Shown here: one piece after another, positions 16,423 through 21,993 of the stretch | Layout: every line of letters starts with the position of its first letter | How positions within the stretch are numbered: the first letter of the stretch is position 1 | Assembly (NCBI GenBank): GCA_963923455.1 | Contig: CAWULT010000026.1 | Coordinates: 1 to 43,807, forward strand | Length of the DNA: 43,807 nucleotides | DNA from: CAWULT01 sp963923455 | Lineage (GTDB): Bacteria > Acidobacteriota > Vicinamibacteria > Vicinamibacterales > UBA2999 | Reading direction: 5' to 3' | Notes under the pieces: generated by a model | Database searches by the model: none | What the model saw: the letters and a program-made list of their open reading frames with translations, nothing else | What the model was told of the DNA's origin: nothing | Translations under genes and position numbers: made by a program

Positions 16423-17235
16423 ATGAGTGACGACGCCGGAAGATCCATCTGTCTTCCTGGTGAGTCGGCCGCGCACGAACTGTACGCGCCAGTGGTGCGT
16501 GCGATGTCGGAAGGCGTCGTCGTTCACGGGCCGCAGGGGCAGATCGTGGCGGCCAACCCCAGCGCGGAGCGGATCCTCGGCATGACCCTCGATCAGATGG
16601 CGGGGCGGACGCCGCTGGATCCGAGCTGGCGCCTGACGCGTCCCGATGGGCAGCCCGTCACGCAGGACGACATTCCGTCCGAGATCACGGCGCGGACGGG
16701 CCGGCCGTGCCGGAACGTGATTCTCCGGGTGGTGCGTGGCAGCGGCGAGCCGGCCTGGCTCACCATCAACACCGATCTGGTGCCGGACGAGCACAGCGGC
16801 AAGCCACGACTGGTGGTGGCCACCTTCACCGACATCACCGCCGAGGTGGAGGCCCGCGCCGAGCTCACGCGCAGCCGCGCCCACTTCCAGCGGTTGATCG
16901 AGGCCGCGCCGGGAGTCATCTATCAGTACCTGCTGGGCCCGGACGGCGAGGAGTCGTTTCCGTTCGTCAGCCCAAGGGCCGCGGACGTGTTCGGCGTGCC
17001 CGCCGACGCCATCCTTCGCGATCCGGGCGCCGCGTGGAGCCGGATTCACCCCGAGGACGTGCCGGCGCTGCGCGAGTCGGTCCAGCGCTCGGCACAGCAG
17101 TTGACTGCGTGGGAGCCCATCTTTCGCGCCGTCGCGCCGGACGGCGGCTGGCGCTGGCTCCGCTCGCACGCGATGCCGGAACGCACGCCCGACGGCACCC
17201 TGTGGACGGGAGTCGTGCTGGACGTCACCAGCTAG
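16423..17235 (+). CDS. Hybrid sensor kinase, N-terminal PAS part ended by an in-frame amber codon
   Basis: A 270-residue product with two PAS domains. The first covers about residues 15-135 (GVVVHGPQGQIVAANPSAERILGM is recognisably PAS). The second, PAS_3-like, covers about residues 150-270 and ends in the classic GVVLDVTS. In intact kinases that ending is followed directly by the R-R-L-A-E-R-M signalling helix. Here TAG at 17233-17235 ends the frame, and exactly that helix continues in the same frame. No transmembrane segment is present, so the sensor is cytoplasmic. Alone this part has no kinase domain. It could be one half of a two-protein sensor or the front of a gene inactivated by a single base change (CAG to TAG would restore it). 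Confidence 0.75.
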   Translation: MSDDAGRSICLPGESAAHELYAPVVRAMSEGVVVHGPQGQIVAANPSAERILGMTLDQMAGRTPLDPSWRLTRPDGQPVTQDDIPSEITARTGRPCRNVILRVVRGSGEPAWLTINTDLVPDEHSGKPRLVVATFTDITAEVEARAELTRSRAHFQRLIEAAPGVIYQYLLGPDGEESFPFVSPRAADVFGVPADAILRDPGAAWSRIHPEDVPALRESVQRSAQQLTAWEPIFRAVAPDGGWRWLRSHAMPERTPDGTLWTGVVLDVTS

Positions 17236-17253
17236 CGCCGGCTCGCCGAGCGC

Positions 17254-18363
17254 ATGCAGTGGGCCGGACGGCGCGAGGCGATGGGCGACCTGGCTGCCGG
17301 CGTGGCGCACAACTTCAACAACATGCTGGCCTCGATCCTGCCGAACCTCGAGCTGGCCCTCGATCAGGCGCCGGCCGAGATCGCCCCGTTCCTGACGGAC
17401 GCGCAGCAGGCGGCGCGCAGCGCGGCCGATCTCGTGCGTCAGGTCATGGCCTTCGCACGCAACGACGGCGTCGAGGCGCCCTCGACGCCCATCGACCTCG
17501 CGGAACTCGTGGCCGAGACGGTCCGCTTCTGCTCGCGGACGTTCGACCGGCGGATCGAGATCGACGCACAGGTTGCCGTGGAGCCGATCCACGTGCTGGC
17601 GCCGTCGGCCAACCTGCGCCAGATCGTGATGAACCTGTGCATCAACGCCAGGGACGCGCTGGACGGACGGCCGTCACCACGGCTGGGCCTGCGCCTCGCC
17701 CTCGACCCCGGCGACGCCACCACGGCGGTCCTGAGCGTCGAGGACAATGGCGCCGGCATGTCGCCCGAGACCCTTCGCCATCTCGGCGAACCGTTCTTCA
17801 CGACCAAGCCGCCTGGACGCGGCACGGGCCTCGGCCTGGCGTCGGTCTACGGCATCGTGCGGGACGCCGGCGGCCAGATCCGCTGCGACTCCCGTGAGGA
17901 CCACGGCACGACGTTCACCGTCCGCCTGCCCTGCTGGCAGGACGCCGTCCTCGCCGATCGCGCCCACGACGTGCCACTCGGTCAGTACGACCAATACCGC
18001 GTGCTGATCGTCGACGACGAACCACTGGTGCGGATGGCGCTGCGCCGACAGTTGCAGGGGCTGGGCTGCGGCGTGCTCGAGGCGGCCAACGGGCGCGACG
18101 GCCTGTCGCTGATCGAGGCCGTGGAAGGCCCGCTCAGCCTGGCGGTCGTCGACGTGTCCATGCCGGTGATGAACGGGCACGAACTGCTGCAGCACCTCAA
18201 CGCCCGCTGGCCCAGCCTGCCGGTCGTGATGCTGTCGGGCCACCTCGGGCCCGGCGTCACGCTCGACGGGGCCGCCCGGGTGCTGCTGAAGCCGATCGGC
18301 CTGCGCGAGCTGCGGGACATGCTGGCGGTCGCGGTACCGCCGGCCGGTGACGTCTCGTTCTGA
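17254..18363 (+). CDS. Hybrid sensor kinase, histidine kinase and receiver part
   Basis: A 369-residue product in the same frame as the preceding PAS gene. The H-box is GVAHNFNN (a HisKA variant typical of hybrid kinases), then the N-box around VMNLCINARDAL, the G1 box VEDNGAGM and the G2 box GRGTGLGLASVYG. A receiver domain follows (about residues 248-365), with the phosphoacceptor Asp in VVDVSMPVMNG and the conserved Lys in LLKPIG. All catalytic motifs are intact. The ATG used here lies only 18 bases after the amber codon and has a weak ribosome binding site, so expression would depend on reinitiation or readthrough. The whole unit 16423-18363 is probably one gene by descent. Confidence 0.75.
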   Translation: MQWAGRREAMGDLAAGVAHNFNNMLASILPNLELALDQAPAEIAPFLTDAQQAARSAADLVRQVMAFARNDGVEAPSTPIDLAELVAETVRFCSRTFDRRIEIDAQVAVEPIHVLAPSANLRQIVMNLCINARDALDGRPSPRLGLRLALDPGDATTAVLSVEDNGAGMSPETLRHLGEPFFTTKPPGRGTGLGLASVYGIVRDAGGQIRCDSREDHGTTFTVRLPCWQDAVLADRAHDVPLGQYDQYRVLIVDDEPLVRMALRRQLQGLGCGVLEAANGRDGLSLIEAVEGPLSLAVVDVSMPVMNGHELLQHLNARWPSLPVVMLSGHLGPGVTLDGAARVLLKPIGLRELRDMLAVAVPPAGDVSF

Positions 18364-18377
18364 ACCGCGTGCGGAGA

Positions 18378-18397
18378 GGCGGCCGGTAGCGGCCGCC
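18378..18397 (+). terminator. Hairpin just after the kinase stop codon
   Basis: A 7-bp inverted repeat (GGCGGCC / GGCCGCC) with a six-base loop begins 14 bases after the stop. No T-tract follows, so it may be a Rho-assisted end or the first element of the structured stretch downstream. Confidence 0.35.
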
Positions 18398-18701
18398 GGT
18401 CCCTCGGTCCGGAGCAGGGCACGGCATGCGCGCGCCCCGTTCGGGGCCGGCATACCCGCGATGCCGTGGCGGGGCGTGCCCCGACGGGCAGGCGCTACCC
18501 ACCGTGGCGTGCCGGCGGACCGCGCACGCACGCTCCCCGCTCGGGCGTCGGCGCGCGACGCCGCCGTGTTTGACGTGCGCCGCGGCACACGTGCGGCCCG
18601 AAGGCTCCCCACGCCGCGCCCGCTTCCAGTGCGGCACGCCTCCTGCTCATCACGACCGTACCGGGCTGGTAAAGGGCCAGCCGCAGGGCCGGGTGCCACC
18701 G

Positions 18702-18726
18702 GGGCGCGAGCGGACGGCTCGCGCCC
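18702..18726 (+). promoter_or_regulatory. Perfect 10-bp hairpin next to the ribosome binding site of the 18740 gene
   Basis: GGGCGCGAGC and GCTCGCGCCC flank a five-base loop. The stem ends three bases before GGAGAGG (18730-18736), the ribosome binding site of the following gene. It could shape translation initiation or end an upstream transcript, although no T-tract follows it. Confidence 0.45.
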
Positions 18727-18739
18727 GCTGGAGAGGCAT

Positions 18740-19459
18740 ATGAATCGACGGGCGTTTGTGGGGATGGCGGCGGGCACCGCGGTGGCGGGTGCCGGCCTCG
18801 GGTTCGGAACGCTCCTGCCTGGCGCGTCCGCGCAGCCACTGGCGGGAGACGCCACGCTGGAGGAACTGAAGGTGCTGCTGCGCGAGGCGAACGAGACGGC
18901 CTTCCGCGTCGGAGCCGAAGGGCTGCGGCGCGCAGCCGCGGTGATGCGGCTCTACGCCGCACACCTGTCGACGACGACGCTCGACCGCGACCTCAAGGCG
19001 AGCCTGCGCGAGATCGTGCGCGAGCGCGGGCGCGGGTTCGTGCTGGCCGCAGAGCCGAATCACGCGAAGATGCAGACCGAGCTCCAGGCATACGGCATCC
19101 CGAAGGATCAGCTGATCCACTTCGATCACGGCGCCATCGGCGTGGCGGAGCGCGAGCGCGCGCTCGACGCGCTGCTGGCCTCGCCGGCGCCGCTTCGCGA
19201 CATGTTCCGCCGCACGGCCGAGGTGCTCGACCAGCAGGCCCAGCGCGCGCAACGGGCGGGCATGGCCCGGCTGGTCGCGATGCAGACCACCACGTGCGAT
19301 CAGCTCAAGTCCACGTACGAATCCATGCTCGCCTTCGCCGGCATCATCTGCGCGATGGCGGAGTACATTCCGCAGTTCATCCCGGGCTGCGGGGCGGCCC
19401 TCGGCGCGGCCGCGGGCATGTTCGCCTCGTGGCTCCTCTGTCAGAACTTCGGCTTCTGA
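18740..19459 (+). CDS. Exported protein of unknown function with Tat-like signal
   Basis: A 239-residue protein beginning MNRRAFVGMAAG, a twin-arginine-like signal that ends near GASAQPLAG (about residue 34). The middle (about 40-190) looks mainly helical and charged, with heptad-like runs such as EELKVLLREANE and RRTAEVLDQQAQRAQR. The last 50 residues are hydrophobic and Gly/Ala-rich and contain four Cys residues (TTTCDQ, IICAM, PGCGAA, LLCQN). They could form a membrane hairpin or a disulfide-bonded tail. No family is recognised. The ribosome binding site GGAGAGG is clear. A small membrane-protein gene follows eight bases after the stop, so the two are probably co-transcribed. Confidence 0.7.
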   Translation: MNRRAFVGMAAGTAVAGAGLGFGTLLPGASAQPLAGDATLEELKVLLREANETAFRVGAEGLRRAAAVMRLYAAHLSTTTLDRDLKASLREIVRERGRGFVLAAEPNHAKMQTELQAYGIPKDQLIHFDHGAIGVAERERALDALLASPAPLRDMFRRTAEVLDQQAQRAQRAGMARLVAMQTTTCDQLKSTYESMLAFAGIICAMAEYIPQFIPGCGAALGAAAGMFASWLLCQNFGF

Positions 19460-19467
19460 GGACACCG

Positions 19468-19755
19468 ATGCGCGCGTTGATGCTGTTCGCCGTGGCGGCC
19501 GAGACCGTCGGCCTGGCGGGCGCCTGGTACCTCTTCACGGACCGGTCGCCGGTCACGTCGATCACCTGGGCCGCCCTCTACTTGTTCGCGGTCGTGAGTC
19601 CCCTGCACTGGCATGGCCGGTTCGACCGGTTCGTACGGGCGCACGGGCTCGAGCCCGCACCGCAGGTGGTGCGGCTGGGGTGGACGCCGCTGGCAACATC
19701 ACTCGCCGCTCTGCTGATGACGCTGAAGATCGTGGCCGACCTGACAGGGCGGTGA
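19468..19755 (+). CDS. Small three-helix membrane protein, function unknown
   Basis: A 95-residue hydrophobic protein with three predicted membrane helices: about residues 4-23 (LFAVAAETVGLAGAWYLF), 32-48 (TWAALYLFAVVSP) and 70-92 (PLATSLAALLMTLKIV). A basic, aromatic loop lies between helices two and three (HWHGRFDRFVRAHG). No family is recognised. It starts eight bases after the stop of the Tat-type gene and probably shares its transcript, so it may anchor or assist that protein. This pairing is inference from spacing only. Confidence 0.6.
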   Translation: MRALMLFAVAAETVGLAGAWYLFTDRSPVTSITWAALYLFAVVSPLHWHGRFDRFVRAHGLEPAPQVVRLGWTPLATSLAALLMTLKIVADLTGR

Positions 19756-19846
19756 CGGCCACGCGGCCCGCCCCCGAGCGCGTACCCGTGATAGGATGCG
19801 CGCGCCGGGGGCGGGTCAGCCCCGGGCGTCTCTGGAGAGCACACAC

Positions 19847-20572
19847 ATGAAATCCACTGTCTACTTCTGCGGCCTCGCGCTCGCGGTGTCCGCGCTGGTC
19901 GCATCCGTCCAGGCGCAGCAGCCACAGCAGCCGCAGCAGCCGATGAGCTTCTTCATCACGAGCGTGCCCAAGGGCGACGGGGCCAACTACGGCGGCCTCG
20001 CCGGAGCGGACGCGCATTGCCAGCAGCTGGCCGCCGCGGTGGGCCGCGGCAATGCCACGTGGCGTGCCTACCTGAGCACGCAGGGCCCCGGCGCGGTCAA
20101 CGCGCGCGATCGCATCGGCAACGGGCCCTGGTACAACGCCCGCGGCGCCATGATCGCCGCCAACCAGGCCGAGCTCCACGGCGACACGATCGAGCTCGCG
20201 CGCCTCGGCAACCGTGTCAACAAGAACAACGCGCTGACCGAGAAGGGCGAGCGCGTCAACGGCGTCGGCGACATGCCGAACCAGCACGACATCCTGACGG
20301 GCTCCACGCCCGACGGCCGCGCGTTCACCGACGCGGCGGATCACACGTGCCGCAACTGGACGAGCAACCAGCACGTGGAGCCGCCCGCGCGCGGCGCGGC
20401 GCCGCCGGCCACGCCTCCGGCGCCCGGTCCGTCCGCGCAGCTGGGCCACCACGACAAGACGGGCGGCACCAACGGCTCGTGGAACTCCACTCACGCCAGC
20501 CGCGGCTGCAGCCAGCCGAACCTGGTGTCGACCGGCGGTAACGGCTACCTGTACTGCTTCGCCGCGAACTGA
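19847..20572 (+). CDS. Secreted lectin-like protein
   Basis: A 241-residue exported protein with a signal peptide (to about residue 23, VQAQQ) and a short Gln/Pro tract. The body carries a pattern I have seen in bacterial proteins annotated as lectin or endostatin/C-type-lectin-like: FFITSVPKGDGANYGGLAGAD, then C-Q-Q-L-A, WRAYLST, RIGNGPWYN, LTEKGE, PNQHDILTGS, and a C-terminal GCSQPNLVSTGG with YCFA. Four Cys residues in the mature part (HCQQ, TCRN, GCSQ, YCFA) could form two disulfides. A Pro/Ala-rich insert (about 185-205) interrupts the fold. It is followed by a strong terminator, so it ends its transcript. Ligand is unknown. Confidence 0.68.
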   Translation: MKSTVYFCGLALAVSALVASVQAQQPQQPQQPMSFFITSVPKGDGANYGGLAGADAHCQQLAAAVGRGNATWRAYLSTQGPGAVNARDRIGNGPWYNARGAMIAANQAELHGDTIELARLGNRVNKNNALTEKGERVNGVGDMPNQHDILTGSTPDGRAFTDAADHTCRNWTSNQHVEPPARGAAPPATPPAPGPSAQLGHHDKTGGTNGSWNSTHASRGCSQPNLVSTGGNGYLYCFAAN

Positions 20573-20652
20573 TCGCCCCCATCGGCCGGGGCGTCCTGCC
20601 CCGGTCGACGGCCGCCGCACCCGACGCACAGGCGGGTGGCCGCACGAACCAC

Positions 20653-20697
20653 CGACGTCCCCGGCGCCAGAACCGGCCTCCGGGGACGTCGTCTTTT
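20653..20697 (+). terminator. Rho-independent terminator after the lectin-like gene
   Basis: A perfect 12-bp stem (CGACGTCCCCGG / CCGGGGACGTCG) encloses a 15-base loop and is followed at once by TCTTTT. This is the most convincing intrinsic terminator in the window. The loop itself contains a GCC/GGC pair that could lengthen the stem. Confidence 0.8.
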
Positions 20698-20824
20698 CCG
20701 AGCCCTCCGTGACATCTTGCGAGGCCGCTGGCCGTGCACAACCTCCGGGCCCCACGACCCGCCTGCGATCATCGGTCAGCACGCATCTTGCAGACTGACG
20801 GGAATGACTGAACGGAGGTTTGGC

Positions 20825-21277
20825 GTGAGGACACTGACGCTCGCATTGGCGGCTCTCGTGGCGGTGGCGACCACGGCGGGGGCTCAGCAGTCCCCCCAGG
20901 CGCTTTTCGAGGCCGGTCACTACGAAGAGGCGCTCGCGGCCCTGGCGCCGGAACTGCAGAATCGGTCGGCCGGGCCAGACTCGCACTACCTGGCCGTGCT
21001 GATTGCGTCCCGCCTGGAACAGCCGCAGCGGGCCGCCGAGAGTCTGGCGGCCCTGACGGCCAACCCCGACCGGACATGGCAGCTCGTAGGTGGATCGGCG
21101 CAGGCCCTGGCGCAGGGCGACTTGGGCCAGGCGGCTGAGTTGGCCACACAGGCCATGGCCGCCAACGCGGCGTCGTTCGCCGCCCACTATCAGCTCGGCC
21201 TGTCCCGCGCGCGCACGGAGGATTGGGCCGGCGGCTTCGCGTTGGGCGGGTTCGAGCCCTGGAGGCTCCGGATGTAG
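20825..21277 (+). CDS. Exported TPR-like protein, probably truncated at its 3' end
   Basis: A 150-residue product starting at GTG with GGAGG six bases upstream; an in-frame ATG at 20804 is less well placed. A signal peptide (cleavage near TAGAQQ) is followed by helical TPR-like repeats (QALFEAGHYEEALAAL, SHYLAVLIASRL, AELATQAMAANAASFAAHYQLGLSRAR). The repeats stop abruptly around 21224. The last 17 or so codons run antisense into the 3' end of ccoP and look unlike TPR. TPR proteins of this kind are normally longer, so this is probably the front part of a gene cut by a deletion or rearrangement. It may still be translated, as signal and frame are intact. Confidence 0.55.
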   Translation: MRTLTLALAALVAVATTAGAQQSPQALFEAGHYEEALAALAPELQNRSAGPDSHYLAVLIASRLEQPQRAAESLAALTANPDRTWQLVGGSAQALAQGDLGQAAELATQAMAANAASFAAHYQLGLSRARTEDWAGGFALGGFEPWRLRM

Positions 21278-21774
21278 GCGACCAGCGCGGCCAGTTCGTC
21301 CGGCGTGACGGCGCGGCCCCACGGCGGCATGCCCTTGGCCGGCCAGCCCTTCGAGACGGTCTGGAAGATCTGCTCGACGGTGCCGCCGTGCAGCCAGCGA
21401 TCGTCGGTGAGGTTGGGACCGATGAGCCCCTGCGCCCGATCGCCGTGACAGGCGGCGCAGCTGCGCGCGAAGCGCGTGGCGCCCACGTCCACCACCGCGG
21501 CATTGGCGGCCCCCGCCAGCAGCTGCGCCGGTGAGGGCGGCACGATCGGGTTCGCGTCGAAGTACGCCTGCACCTCCGCGACGGCCGCCTGCGTCTCGCC
21601 CCGGTACTCGGCCTCCATCGATCCCTCGCCGAAGCTGAGGGCGTAGAACATCAGGTAGCCGGCCGCGAAGATCAGCGACCCCCACCAGATGGCGAGCAGC
21701 CACCCCGGCATCGGGTTGTCGTACTCGCGGATGCCGTCGAGTTCGTGGAGAACCTTGTCCTCGTACTGTGCCAT
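21190..21774 (-). CDS. ccoP: cbb3-type cytochrome c oxidase subunit III (CcoP), one-heme form
   Basis: A 194-residue membrane-anchored cytochrome c that passes electrons to the CcoNO core. An N-terminal amphipathic segment (YDNPMPGW, a CcoP signature) precedes one membrane helix (about 24-46). The heme site is C106-A-A-C109-H110, with the likely Met ligand in KGMPPWG. Many proteobacterial CcoP proteins have two hemes; this has one, like the Bacteroidota type, whose typical ending SLQGxNPPNAK is also seen here. The last 12 residues after NPPNAKPP look foreign and lie antisense to the TPR gene. It is the third gene of the ccoNO-ccoQ-ccoP operon, ten bases after ccoQ. Confidence 0.92.
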   Translation of the reverse strand: MAQYEDKVLHELDGIREYDNPMPGWLLAIWWGSLIFAAGYLMFYALSFGEGSMEAEYRGETQAAVAEVQAYFDANPIVPPSPAQLLAGAANAAVVDVGATRFARSCAACHGDRAQGLIGPNLTDDRWLHGGTVEQIFQTVSKGWPAKGMPPWGRAVTPDELAALVAYIRSLQGSNPPNAKPPAQSSVRARDRPS

Positions 21775-21784
21775 GGCTCCCTCG

Positions 21785-21991
21785 TCAGGCGCCCGTGCGG
21801 CCTGCCACTGGTGCGGCGGCCGCCGGCGGGGCGCCGTCGTCGAGCGCGAGGCGGGCCCGCGCGTCGAGGTCCTCGCGGCGGGTCAGGAGCGTACGCACCG
21901 CGACGATCCCCCAGACGGCGACGAAGAACAGCATCGACGCCACCGCCCACGAGGCGGCGCCGGCGCTGGCGGCGGCCAGTTCCTGCAGCAT
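21785..21991 (-). CDS. ccoQ: CcoQ-like small membrane subunit of the cbb3 oxidase
   Basis: A 68-residue protein with one membrane helix (about residues 14-33, WAVASMLFFVAVWGIVAV), followed by a basic stretch (RTLLTRRED) and an Ala/Pro-rich tail. Size, topology and place between ccoNO and ccoP fit CcoQ, which stabilises the complex. The sequence itself is too short and divergent for a firm family call. It starts two bases after the ccoNO stop, so translation is probably coupled. Confidence 0.75.
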   Translation of the reverse strand: MLQELAAASAGAASWAVASMLFFVAVWGIVAVRTLLTRREDLDARARLALDDGAPPAAAAPVAGRTGA

Positions 21992-21993
21992 CG

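Larger units (their letters stand above)
18364..18739 (+). other. Hairpin-rich 376-base intergenic/leader region without a gene
   Basis: No credible protein-coding frame is seen here. The stretch contains a series of inverted repeats: 18378-18397 (7 bp), an 8-bp outer pair 18420-18427 with 18461-18468 enclosing a GCCCC hairpin (18434-18447), 18470-18483 (5 bp), 18544-18562 (6 bp), 18573-18592 (5 bp), 18664-18682 (6 bp), and 18702-18726 (10 bp). GGCAT occurs at 18423-18427 and again at 18449-18453, and both copies can pair with the same ATGCC at 18461-18465, so two exclusive folds are possible. High GC makes chance stems common; the region could be a structured 5' leader, an unrecognised ncRNA, or only GC-rich spacer. 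Confidence 0.4.

Noticed and set aside
17233..17235. TAG in the kinase read as pyrrolysine or another recoded amino acid
   Set aside because: TAG ends other genes in the window (for example kup and the LigM-like gene), and no recoding element or pyl gene is present. A plain nonsense codon is more likely.
19562..21703. A 713-codon open frame on the minus strand
   Set aside because: It is antisense to the lectin-like and TPR genes and overlaps ccoP in another frame. No domain or signal is seen, and the intrinsic terminator lies inside it.
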